Assembly (NCBI RefSeq): GCF_003269425.1
Contig: NZ_CP030104.1
Location: 558,001-622,000 of the forward strand
DNA length: 64,000 nt
From: Flagellimonas maritima
GTDB taxonomy: Bacteria; Bacteroidota; Bacteroidia; Flavobacteriales; Flavobacteriaceae
Reading direction: 5' to 3'
Both the position numbers and the translations under genes were made by a program. Under the pieces are notes generated by a model. That model worked only from the letters and a program-made list of their open reading frames with translations, searched no databases and was not told the DNA's origin. Below, one piece after another: positions 1 to 8,296 of the stretch (within the stretch, counting starts at the first letter, position 1; each line of letters begins with the position of its first letter).

Positions 1-2099
1 TTTCCAAAGCTGTGATAAACGAGGTGTTCAGGGAAAAAGGGTCAGGTCCTATGCACGCCATATTTAGGGTTGAAGGTACTTATGTTTATGGTAGAGCGGA
101 CAACAATATATCTCCATTTACAATTCGGCTGCATGCTTATGCTGGAAAAACGTATGTAAAAGTTTTGCATACGATGACGTATACCGGTATTCCGGATAAA
201 CACAAAAGGCAGAAAGGCGAGCATGCCAATATAGCAACGCAAAACAAAGAAATTTTATCAGAAGATACCGCTGATGATCCTGGATGGACACAACCGAACG
301 ACCAAATTGCAGCCTGTGGCCTACAATTAAAATATCATTTGCAAGAAAGTGCCGAAGTTTCTATGCCTTTATTTGAGGAAAATTGGGATGCAATGTCATT
401 AACACAAAAAATAGAGAAACTTGGTGCCACTAAAAAAGTAAGCTTACTGCAAAGAGGTCCTAAAAGAAATAGTGGAGAAAGTGCTAGAAGCTTATTTACT
501 GGCGAATCAAAAAAAGAGAACAGTGCAAACGCATCTTCAGCCAATAAATCCTCCTTTAAAGCCACTGTCACCCAGGGCAAAGAAATCGTAACCGAATCGC
601 AAAGAGCAAAAGGATGGATCAATGTTTCTGACGGAACCAGAGGAATAAGCGTAGGAATCAAAAATTTCTTAGAGGAATACCCAAAAGGAATTGAAGTAGA
701 CCCAAACTCAAAAATGTTAAAGGGAAACATATGGCCTTTGGAAAATGGACCCATGAACTTTGCCAGAAAAGACACCGAGATGGATGGTCAAATGCTGGGA
801 AATTTTGCACAGGGCATTACAAAGACGACCGAGTTTCTATATTATTTTCATACCAATCAAACAGATGCGGTTATCGACCAAAAAATGGATTATGTGCTCA
901 ATAGTCCTGTTGCGCACGCCTTACCAGAATGGTACACGTCTTCAAGAGTTTATGGCAATATGGCTCCCTATTCCGATAAATATTTAGAGTTTGAGAACGG
1001 CCTACAGTATAAATATGAATGGTGGGCCTTTAATCAAAGAAAGCAACCTTGGTACGGAATGTTCGACTACGGCGACGGAAAAACATATTTCTTTAAGGAT
1101 AAATGGTTTCAATGGACAAATAATGAACCTACCGTCGATTTTATGCTCTGGACCAACTTTATGAGAACAGGAAATGCCGATTATTATCATATGGCGCAGG
1201 CCATGAGCAGACATACCATGGATGTTGATAATATTCATTGGCCAAAAAAGAGATCTTATCTGGGCCAGATAAACGATGCGATAGATTTCTGGGATTTTGA
1301 AGATGAGCCAGAATCCACTCCTTATTTAGGGATTGGCCGAAGACATGCAAATGAACACTGGCATGCCCTCTTAAGTGCACATGTTTGGATACAGGGATGG
1401 ATTGCATCTTACTACATTTCTGCTGACCATAGAGCACTTGAAGTTGCAAAAATGACAGGTGATACTTATTTAAAGCGTATATGGGGAGAACATGATCTAA
1501 GAGGAAGAAGATTGTACTTATCCGTACTCAATCTAGTGGAATTGTACGATGCTACCAAACTTGATAAATATAAAAAAGAACTGGACGAAAGAGTAGACTT
1601 GATGCTGATGTTTCAAAAAGAACAAGGAGGGAATTTACTCTTGGACAGGTATGGGTATAGTCAAACATATGTTGTACAGGGCTTGTACAAATATTATCAG
1701 CTTACAGGAGAAGAACGTATTAAAAAAGCACTTCTAAAACATGCCAATTGGGTCAGGGACGTACCGCCATTGAATCACGAAATGGAATCATATCTTGCCT
1801 CCATTCACCCTTTGTTGATAGGTTATGAATTTAGTGGTCAACATGCATTTTTGGAAGAAGCATTGGCACGTGCAGAAATGCTCAAGGTTAAAAAATTATC
1901 AAAAAATAGTAGTGAATTTGACAGTGTGGAATCCTACAATGAGGCATTGTTAAAAGTTTCCAATCTTCCAAAAAGCGATAAGCGCTTTACCAATTGGGAA
2001 ATCAATCAGGGATTGAGAGTATTTGGATGGACGCACGCCTACAATATTCCTTATCTACTTTACTGGCTTGATCATAAAGAACAAAAGATTACAAAGTAA
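1..2099 (+). CDS. YetA/exo-rhamnogalacturonan lyase-like protein, 5' truncated
   Basis: The frame is open to the window edge (first full codon at base 3), so the true start and any signal peptide lie outside; about 698 residues are visible. The N-terminal part is beta-rich (GPMHAIFRVEGTYVYG). The C-terminal third is helical with repeats such as GYSQTYVVQGLYKYYQLTG, typical of an (alpha/alpha) toroid, and a His/Trp-rich stretch RRHANEHWHALL lies at the centre. This layout resembles the RIFT-barrel plus toroid proteins of the PcRGLX/YetA family, which includes exo-rhamnogalacturonan lyases. I infer a polysaccharide-lyase-like role but cannot assign catalytic residues. It ends 40 bases before a strong terminator, so it closes an operon that starts upstream of the window. 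The family assignment is from memory of the fold and is only moderately secure. Confidence 0.6.
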   Translation, partial: SKAVINEVFREKGSGPMHAIFRVEGTYVYGRADNNISPFTIRLHAYAGKTYVKVLHTMTYTGIPDKHKRQKGEHANIATQNKEILSEDTADDPGWTQPNDQIAACGLQLKYHLQESAEVSMPLFEENWDAMSLTQKIEKLGATKKVSLLQRGPKRNSGESARSLFTGESKKENSANASSANKSSFKATVTQGKEIVTESQRAKGWINVSDGTRGISVGIKNFLEEYPKGIEVDPNSKMLKGNIWPLENGPMNFARKDTEMDGQMLGNFAQGITKTTEFLYYFHTNQTDAVIDQKMDYVLNSPVAHALPEWYTSSRVYGNMAPYSDKYLEFENGLQYKYEWWAFNQRKQPWYGMFDYGDGKTYFFKDKWFQWTNNEPTVDFMLWTNFMRTGNADYYHMAQAMSRHTMDVDNIHWPKKRSYLGQINDAIDFWDFEDEPESTPYLGIGRRHANEHWHALLSAHVWIQGWIASYYISADHRALEVAKMTGDTYLKRIWGEHDLRGRRLYLSVLNLVELYDATKLDKYKKELDERVDLMLMFQKEQGGNLLLDRYGYSQTYVVQGLYKYYQLTGEERIKKALLKHANWVRDVPPLNHEMESYLASIHPLLIGYEFSGQHAFLEEALARAEMLKVKKLSKNSSEFDSVESYNEALLKVSNLPKSDKRFTNWEINQGLRVFGWTHAYNIPYLLYWLDHKEQKITK

Positions 2100-2139
2100 T
2101 AGTTTAGTTGAACTATAATCCCTGTGGGATGAAAAGAAA

Positions 2140-2166
2140 AGCTCCCAAATATTGGGAGCTTTTTTT
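2140..2166. terminator. intrinsic terminator between convergent genes
   Basis: A perfect 9-bp stem (AGCTCCCAA at 2140-2148 with its complement at 2152-2160), a 3-base loop, and a T run at 2161-2166. It follows the lyase-like gene by 40 bases. The A-rich left flank (2132-2140) could let it also act for the opposing pirin gene. Confidence 0.85.
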
Positions 2167-2220
2167 ACTTTATAATCCAGTATGCAAAATCATTATAATT
2201 ACTATGGATAAAATATGTCC

Positions 2221-2934
2221 TTAATTCGCCATAGGGACCTCCATCAATAGTACTTTAGAATCTTTTTCTATGGCCAAATCAATCGTTTCTGCATCCTCGA
2301 TGGCAAGAGCATCCCTTTTTTTGAGTATTTCTCCACCTACTTCACATTCGCCCTCCAAGAGAAAGAGATAAACTCCATTGGACTGATTATTTACCTTATG
2401 CATTATTTCGGTCTTGGTATCAAAATTCCCCAAATAAAACCATGCATTTTGATGAATCCATACACCATCATCCTCCGGTCTGGGCGAAAGAATTTGATAT
2501 AGGGTATTCGTCATATCGGATTTTTTCAAAGTAATCTGATCGTATCGCGGTTCTACGTTCGCTTTGTTCGGCACTACCCATATCTGTAAAAATTTGACTT
2601 TTTTTTCCTTACTATGGTTATATTCACTGTGCTGTACGCCAGACCCAGCACTCATAACCTGTATATCGCCGTTACGGATAATCGTGGTATTTCCCATACT
2701 GTCCTTATGTTCCAAGTCTCCTTCCAGAGGTATGGAAATAATTTCCATATTACTATGGCCATGGGTACCAAAGCCCATTCCGGCAGACACCTCATCATCG
2801 TTCAATACGCGAAGGGTTCCGAATCCCATACGGTTAGGGTCATAATAGTTGGCAAAACTAAAAGAATGATAGCTGTTCAGCCAACCATGATTGGCATGGC
2901 CTCGGGAGTCTGCTTTATGTAATGTACTTTTCAT
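2221..2934 (-). CDS. Pirin family protein (bicupin)
   Basis: A 237-residue protein of the pirin/YhhW type: two cupin barrels, no signal peptide, hence cytoplasmic. The metal-site pattern is visible as GFGTHGHSNMEI (His58, His60) followed by GVQHSEYN (His102, Glu104), the usual 3-His/1-Glu iron site of the N-terminal cupin. Characterised relatives are quercetin-dioxygenase-like or redox-sensing iron proteins; the substrate here cannot be read from sequence. It stands alone on the minus strand, converging on the upstream lyase-like gene with a shared terminator. The start ATG at 2934 gives the standard pirin N-terminus (HKADSRGHANHGWL). Length is normal for the short pirins of the YhhW group. 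Confidence 0.92.
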   Translation of the reverse strand: MKSTLHKADSRGHANHGWLNSYHSFSFANYYDPNRMGFGTLRVLNDDEVSAGMGFGTHGHSNMEIISIPLEGDLEHKDSMGNTTIIRNGDIQVMSAGSGVQHSEYNHSKEKKVKFLQIWVVPNKANVEPRYDQITLKKSDMTNTLYQILSPRPEDDGVWIHQNAWFYLGNFDTKTEIMHKVNNQSNGVYLFLLEGECEVGGEILKKRDALAIEDAETIDLAIEKDSKVLLMEVPMAN

Positions 2935-3036
2935 TGCTTAAAATTAAAAATTGAATGTTCTAAAGTAATGAGCTATTGATTTGTTTCTTTATTATCAACG
3001 AGTTCATAACCTGTAAATATTTTCTTTGAATATTGT

Positions 3037-3960
3037 TCACAAAGGTTTTACGGTAAGTTCTTCGATGTTCCATCCAGCACGCTTAGCGCCTGCTTGGTAG
3101 GCACTTTCCAAAAAATCCAATAATGCTGCTTTCGAATCATCAAGTTTTCTGAGCGCATCATAAGAAAGAAAAGCCATCGGACTCCCATTGGACTCTATCC
3201 ACTCGGCCGCATCCGGCATTAAAGGTTCTTTATCCAATCCTTCTGGCGATGGATAGGCATATGCATAGAATGCAGGGTTACGCACTTCTGCATCCCCTGC
3301 CCAAAACCCAAAACTGATTACTTCATGTGAATAGGCATCTTTATCCGCGGCTTTCGCATTGGGCATTTCAGGGCCTTTTTTTCCAGAAAATCTTGTCACG
3401 GCCATATCCATATGGTGCCAGTAAATATGAACGGGGCAGGTTTTACTGTACGATTTTCCACTAAATTCTTTGAATAATTGATCAACCTGTACCAAAATTT
3501 GCCAAAAACGCACTACATACTCCTTATCATAGCTTTTGTGTTCCGTACTTTCAGCAAAAGATATCGTATCGGAAAGGTCATAAGGTTTGGCAACTATATC
3601 GAATAATATCCCCAAATCATTCAGATTAGCGGAAATTTTTTTATAAAACTCGGCGACGGACAAACCATTGGTCAATTCAAAACTACGGCTTTCCCCATTG
3701 CTGGTTTGTATATGAAGTTGATGATGAATAAAATCGAACTGTATTTCAAAAATAAAATCACCATATAGAATTGAGCGGGTGGTTATTCCCTTACTATTTA
3801 CATAAAGTGTTATATACCACCAATGATTTTTTCTGGGCATCAAGGCCAATCGTATCTTACCTACAATCTGAAGGTAACGATGTAATGTTTCTTTTGTTGG
3901 CTCCCACTCTTCTAAAGGTAATTTTGGGAACGGATTTGAGCTATTGGTTTTATCGGACAC
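3037..3960 (-). CDS. DUF5996 family protein
   Basis: A 307-residue soluble protein without signal peptide or membrane segment. It matches the DUF5996 pattern as I know it: an N-terminal block (LPLEEWEPTKETLHRYLQI, then MPRKNHWWY), a central helical part, and a conserved C-terminal block with VHIYWHHMDMAVTRFSG and a FAFWAG-like stretch (SFGFWAGDAEVRNPAFYAYA). The family is widespread in bacteria and has no established function; the Trp/His-rich conserved face suggests ligand binding, but this is inference. The gene is transcribed divergently from nothing obvious and followed after 102 bases by the pirin gene on the same strand, so the two may be co-transcribed. Confidence 0.85.
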   Translation of the reverse strand: MSDKTNSSNPFPKLPLEEWEPTKETLHRYLQIVGKIRLALMPRKNHWWYITLYVNSKGITTRSILYGDFIFEIQFDFIHHQLHIQTSNGESRSFELTNGLSVAEFYKKISANLNDLGILFDIVAKPYDLSDTISFAESTEHKSYDKEYVVRFWQILVQVDQLFKEFSGKSYSKTCPVHIYWHHMDMAVTRFSGKKGPEMPNAKAADKDAYSHEVISFGFWAGDAEVRNPAFYAYAYPSPEGLDKEPLMPDAAEWIESNGSPMAFLSYDALRKLDDSKAALLDFLESAYQAGAKRAGWNIEELTVKPL

Positions 3961-4109
3961 TATTTGCTTTCGTTTATGCCTATTAAAATAGGCATTTAAA
4001 TCAACCTTGGACGTTAAGAAATTTAAAAAACTAGAGGTCGGTAGATGGTTACATACTAAAAATAATTTATAATTAATTGATTGTCAATTTTTTAAAATAT
4101 TGAATATTG

Positions 4110-4174
4110 TCGGTTCGAGCGTAGTCGACAACTGCTTGTCCGTATAAAGTAGGTTTTGACTGCGCTCAACCTGA
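4110..4174. repeat. Imperfect inverted repeat with GAGCGYAGTC core
   Basis: Left arm 4110-4132 and right arm 4152-4174 are inverted copies matching at about 16 of 23 positions; the shared core reads GAGCG(T/C)AGTC. It sits in the 282-base gap between two minus-strand genes, where I see no coding potential. Short repeats with this core are, from general knowledge, scattered through intergenic DNA of many flavobacterial genomes. No transposase or target-site duplication is visible, so I treat it as a non-autonomous repeat or dispersed hairpin. Confidence 0.55.
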
Positions 4175-4242
4175 GATTTGTTGGAAAACCATAAATTTCA
4201 ATAAGTAACCATCTACTTACCTCTATAAAATATTCTTGCAAA

Positions 4243-4908
4243 CTATTTTATAGAAAACTCCTTTTGCAAGGAATCCAGTTTAAGTTCGGTCTTCTTAAGG
4301 TCAAATTTTAAACTATCAATCCCTCTTATATATTCTGATTTCAGCAACTCTATTTTTCTATCAAACTCATCAATAGGAATATATCTGGGTTCCAGAAATA
4401 CTTCTTTTAATATTCCAAAAATCGTGAACAAAAAACTTACAACTACCGCTGAAATAATTATAATTAAAAGTGTTTTCTCTCTCTTTAAGTTTAATGAATT
4501 TTCATGTAAAAGCAGTGTTGAATCTTTGGAGGATTCACGTTTGTCTGAAAGTTGGTTGACAAAAACATCCCATTTCTCTTCTTCTTTAATGTACATGTCG
4601 GTGAATCCACCACCATTTAAAAAATCTTGGGTTTTTGGCGTTGAGGCCAACATGAATACTTCAGCTCCATTACCGCTCATCACATCCAAAATACCAGAGT
4701 CATACTCCCTAATATCCCTTACCAATTTTACGACAAAATTTAAACTATAATTTGGATGCAGAAATTCTTCATAGAGTACTTGGATTTCAAAATAATCGCT
4801 GCGATTGAGCGCATATTTTAAAAAACGGTCTTTTAGCTCGGCTTTAAAAAATTCTCCCATCTCTAGATAAGAAAAACAAAGGGTTGGTCTTTTAGTTGTT
4901 ATTATCAA
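4243..4908 (-). CDS. Hypothetical single-pass membrane protein with coiled coil
   Basis: A 221-residue protein I do not recognise. Residues 1-140 form a soluble alpha/beta domain with no signal peptide. A clear transmembrane helix (TLLIIIISAVVVSFLFTIF) follows at roughly 147-167. The C-terminal 50 residues are a charged, leucine-spaced helix (ELLKSEYIRGIDSLKFDL and ELKLDSLQKEF) likely to be a coiled coil. The N-terminal domain would then be cytoplasmic and the coiled coil periplasmic, or the reverse. It is flanked by unusually long empty stretches on both sides and has no operon partner, which fits an accessory gene. Codon use looks like that of its neighbours. Confidence 0.6.
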   Translation of the reverse strand: MIITTKRPTLCFSYLEMGEFFKAELKDRFLKYALNRSDYFEIQVLYEEFLHPNYSLNFVVKLVRDIREYDSGILDVMSGNGAEVFMLASTPKTQDFLNGGGFTDMYIKEEEKWDVFVNQLSDKRESSKDSTLLLHENSLNLKREKTLLIIIISAVVVSFLFTIFGILKEVFLEPRYIPIDEFDRKIELLKSEYIRGIDSLKFDLKKTELKLDSLQKEFSIK

Positions 4909-5213
4909 AGTTACTGCAAACAGCTAGTGAATCAATGGATTGAATGTAAAGAATTCATTATCTATAAGTGGTAAAGATTCCTAAAAAACTGTCAAGAGCA
5001 AAAAACTTAGCTAGTAATACTATTAAAATCACTACATTTAGTTAAGTATGTCAATATATCGTATTATCAAAACGGTTTTATTTATTGATTACTCTTTAGC
5101 AATGAACAAGTGTCGGTATCCCCAAAATCCATGGTTTTTTATTTTGTAATTATTCATTGATAACTGATATTCAGTATTTTGAATCTTGCATTAATTTTAA
5201 TTAAAATGCCCAG
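4909..5213. other. Non-coding gap between orphan gene and glucan cluster
   Basis: About 305 AT-rich bases between divergent genes; no open frame of note. It must hold the promoters of both flanking genes. The only clear symmetry is a perfect 5-bp inverted repeat ACTGA-TAT-TCAGT at 5163-5175, about 40 bases before the regulator start, directly followed by TATTTTG, which resembles a Bacteroidota -7 element (TAnnTTTG) with one base missing. Otherwise I see nothing. Confidence 0.5.
5163..5175. promoter_or_regulatory. Small palindrome upstream of the LuxR-type regulator
   Basis: ACTGA-TAT-TCAGT, perfect arms, 38 bases before the GTG start at 5214 and abutting a TATTTTG stretch at 5173-5179. Its position would suit an operator for autoregulation. 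I found no second convincing copy upstream of the enzyme genes, so this is only a candidate. Confidence 0.2.
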
Positions 5214-8030
5214 GTGAATAAAGCAGAACAAATATTTTGTCTAATATTCCTTTTCGTAAGCGTTTCTATATTTTCACAGGAATTACCTCCGATCCAGAAT
5301 TACGCTCCTTCAGAATACAATGCCGAAAGTCAAAATTGGTCCATTGCACAAACCAAGGACAAAATAATATATGTTGCCAACAGTAAAGGTCTTTTGCAAT
5401 TCAATGGTGCCAAATGGACACTTTTTCTATCACCAAATGAGACCATACTAAGGTCTGTTAAAGTTGTCGGTGAAAGAATCTATACTGGATGTTATATGGA
5501 ATTTGGTTATTGGCAGAAAGATAGTTTTGGTCTGCTACGATATACTTCACTATCAAAAAAAATAAAAAATACTTTTATACAAGATGAAGAATTTTGGAAT
5601 ATTCTGAACATAGATCAATGGATAGTGTTTCAATCACTAAATCGAATTTACATTTATGACACGACGGACGGTTCCATAAATACGATTGACTCTGACACAT
5701 CTTTGCCAAAAATATTTAACATAGATAATAATATTTATTTCCAAAGGCCCAATAAAGGTGTTTATCGTATTGAGAATGGAAAGGATATTTTAATTTACGA
5801 TGCCGAACCATTCAGAAAGTACGAAATCATAAATATTTTTAAAAGCAAAAATGCCCTATCAATCCTTACCCGTCAAAATGGTTTTTATAAGATAAAGGAC
5901 CAAACTTTGGACAAGTGGAGTATCAGTTCAGATACGCTCTTATCTAGAGTAAGTATTTACAGTGCCATTGAACTAAAAGATAAAACATTTGCTTTGGGAA
6001 CCATCTCCCACGGATTAATACATCTTGATGAAGATGGAAACTTGTTGAACCACATAGACCGAATAGGCGGATTAAGGAACAATACGGTGCTATCACTGTA
6101 TGAGGATTCCGATAATACACTTTGGCTTGGCCTTGATAACGGCATCAGCTATATTAACCTAAAATCTCCCTTCAAAGATTATTATGACAAAAAAGGTGTA
6201 GCTGGCAGCGTGTACGCCTCAACCACTATGAACGGTATCTTGTATTTGGGAACAAACCAAGGTCTTTTTTATAAGCAATTGAATAATGATAATGATTTTA
6301 AACTGGTACAGGGCACGCAGGGCCAAGTATGGTCTTTGAACATTATTGACAGAAAATTATTTTGCGGACATCATTCGGGAACTTTTATTATAGAAGAAAA
6401 TAAGGCCAGGAAGATTGCAGACATTCAAGGTACATGGAAGGTTACAAGTCTTGGCCAAACTTCAGGTTTACTTCTACAAGGAAACTACGATGGCCTTTAT
6501 ATTTTACAAAAAATTGGCAATGACTGGCAAATAAAAAATAAAATAGAGGGCTTTAATCATTCAGCCAGATATTTTGAACCATTTGGGAAATACGTTTTCG
6601 TAAATCATGAATACAAAGGCGTTTTCAAGGTAGAGGTCGACAGTAGCTTTTCAAAAAGTATGAACGTAAGTGTTGATACTTTGATAAAAGGTTCAAATTC
6701 TGGATTGATCAGGTATAGGGATGACTTGTTGTACGCTTATAAGAAAGGAATCTTAAAATATAATAAGGAGCGTGACACTTTTATTAGGGACAGTGTCTTA
6801 AGCAAAGTCTATACCCAAGACGAATACATATCGGGCAAAATGACGGTAGATCGTAAAAATGGCTATTTGTGGATATTCACAAACTCAAAAGTCAATTTTA
6901 TTTCTGAAGGAAAATTGGTCAAAACACCTAAAATCAAATCTATACCCCTGCCAGAAAGCATGCGAAACAGTACGGTGGGATATGAAAGTGTTAGCGCACT
7001 GGAAAACAATAGCTACTATTTGCTTGGAACAAGTTCTGGTTACATTACCGTTGACATTGATAATTTTAAAGAAAAAGAATTTACAGTCAATATCGCAAGT
7101 ATTGGGAAAGCAGGAAAAAACAAGGACAGTAAAAATCAGGATTTAGTCAATAAAAATGTGAAAGGTAGTTTTAAGACTAACGAGAATAATCTTGAAATCT
7201 CTTATTATGCAGCAAATTATGATAAGTACCTTAAATCACATTATCAGTTCCAATTGACCAACATGTACCCAAACTGGAGTGAATGGTCAAAAAAATCTTC
7301 CGTTACGTTCGAGAACCTTCCCTATGGTGATTATACCTTTAAGGTAAGGAGCAGGATAGGTACTAAGATATCCAAAAATATAGCTACATACTCTTTTGAA
7401 ATTGCTAGACCTTGGTATTTTTCCAATTTGATGCTCGTAATTTATATTTTGGGAATACTATCCAGCTCCATTCTAGTTCATAATCTTTATAAACGACATT
7501 ATCACAAGCGCCAACAAAAGCTGATTTTAAAAAATAAACGCGAAATGGATTTGGCCAGGGTACAGAACGAAAAGGAGATTATAAAAATTAAAAATGAGCA
7601 ACTCAAAGAAGAATTCAAAAGTAAGAGCAATGAATTGGCCGCTTCAACACTGAGCATTATAAAAAAGAATGAATTATTGTCAAAAGTCAAAGAGCAACTT
7701 CTAGCTAACGTTGAGAAAAAAGAATCTGTAAGAGCCATCATCAACATAATTGATAAGAGTCTTAACCAAAATGATGATTGGGAGCTGTTCAAAGAGGCCT
7801 TTAACAATGCCGACAGAAAATTTTTAAAGAAATTGAAAAAGGCACATCCCAATCTTTCCCCAAACGATATAAAGCTGTGCGCCTATCTAAGGTTGAATTT
7901 ATCATCAAAAGAAATAGCACCACTATTGAACATTTCAGCGCGTAGTGTTGAAATAAAAAGGTATAGGCTACGTAAAAAAATGGACTTGACACATGATGAG
8001 AATCTGGTAAACTACATACTCAAGCTTTAA
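5214..8030 (+). CDS. Periplasmic-propeller / triple-Tyr / LuxR-HTH transmembrane regulator of the glucan cluster
   Basis: A 938-residue membrane-spanning one-component regulator. Visible parts: signal peptide 1-21 (LIFLFVSVSIFSQ); a repeat-rich beta-propeller sensor to about 640 with motifs such as DNTLWLGLDNGISYI; a Y_Y_Y immunoglobulin-like domain about 659-733 (SYYAANYDKYLKSHYQFQL); a transmembrane helix about 739-758; a Glu/Lys-rich coiled coil about 765-840; and a LuxR-type helix-turn-helix about 880-938 (LSSKEIAPLLNISARSVEIK). No histidine kinase or receiver is present, unlike hybrid two-component systems of Bacteroides glycan loci. The propeller presumably senses oligosaccharide in the periplasm. 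The start is GTG; an ATG eight bases earlier is in another frame and stops after three codons. It heads the enzyme cluster on the same strand and is its most likely activator. Confidence 0.88.
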   Translation: MNKAEQIFCLIFLFVSVSIFSQELPPIQNYAPSEYNAESQNWSIAQTKDKIIYVANSKGLLQFNGAKWTLFLSPNETILRSVKVVGERIYTGCYMEFGYWQKDSFGLLRYTSLSKKIKNTFIQDEEFWNILNIDQWIVFQSLNRIYIYDTTDGSINTIDSDTSLPKIFNIDNNIYFQRPNKGVYRIENGKDILIYDAEPFRKYEIINIFKSKNALSILTRQNGFYKIKDQTLDKWSISSDTLLSRVSIYSAIELKDKTFALGTISHGLIHLDEDGNLLNHIDRIGGLRNNTVLSLYEDSDNTLWLGLDNGISYINLKSPFKDYYDKKGVAGSVYASTTMNGILYLGTNQGLFYKQLNNDNDFKLVQGTQGQVWSLNIIDRKLFCGHHSGTFIIEENKARKIADIQGTWKVTSLGQTSGLLLQGNYDGLYILQKIGNDWQIKNKIEGFNHSARYFEPFGKYVFVNHEYKGVFKVEVDSSFSKSMNVSVDTLIKGSNSGLIRYRDDLLYAYKKGILKYNKERDTFIRDSVLSKVYTQDEYISGKMTVDRKNGYLWIFTNSKVNFISEGKLVKTPKIKSIPLPESMRNSTVGYESVSALENNSYYLLGTSSGYITVDIDNFKEKEFTVNIASIGKAGKNKDSKNQDLVNKNVKGSFKTNENNLEISYYAANYDKYLKSHYQFQLTNMYPNWSEWSKKSSVTFENLPYGDYTFKVRSRIGTKISKNIATYSFEIARPWYFSNLMLVIYILGILSSSILVHNLYKRHYHKRQQKLILKNKREMDLARVQNEKEIIKIKNEQLKEEFKSKSNELAASTLSIIKKNELLSKVKEQLLANVEKKESVRAIINIIDKSLNQNDDWELFKEAFNNADRKFLKKLKKAHPNLSPNDIKLCAYLRLNLSSKEIAPLLNISARSVEIKRYRLRKKMDLTHDENLVNYILKL

Positions 8031-8134
8031 GTTTCTTAAAAAATTAAATTACTACCTCAACAATACCTATACAAATCTAAATCTTAGGTAAAAATCAATA
8101 TACCGTAGATTCCCTTTAAACCTTCTGAAAACAA

Positions 8135-8170
8135 GCTGTTTTAATGATTTGATAAAAAAACAGCATTTTA
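8135..8170. terminator. Weak hairpin between regulator and enzyme genes
   Basis: GCTGTTTT at 8135-8142 is complementary to AAAACAGC at 8157-8164 (14-base loop, extendable on the inside), followed by ATTTTATTTG. It may be a weak terminator for the regulator mRNA, about 105 bases after its stop, or a leader structure of the downstream operon. The remaining bases of the 8031-8296 gap are AT-rich and carry no gene. Confidence 0.35.
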
Positions 8171-8296
8171 TTTGCCATGTATACTTTTTGTTGAGCTATT
8201 TTTTGTGGAATATCTATTTTTTTAGGATAAGTTTAACCGTTGGGAAATAGAAAAAAATACGCTATTGCCCATCATCAACTAAAACTAAACATAACT

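Noticed and set aside
335..775. 146-codon antisense frame in the lyase-like gene
   Set aside because: Entirely inside a well-supported gene and without recognisable domain features.
4080..4200. Insertion sequence remnant
   Set aside because: No transposase fragment or flanking direct repeat; only a short imperfect inverted repeat.
5206..5217. ATG start just upstream of the regulator
   Set aside because: It is in another frame and ends after three codons; the GTG at 5214 gives a proper signal peptide.
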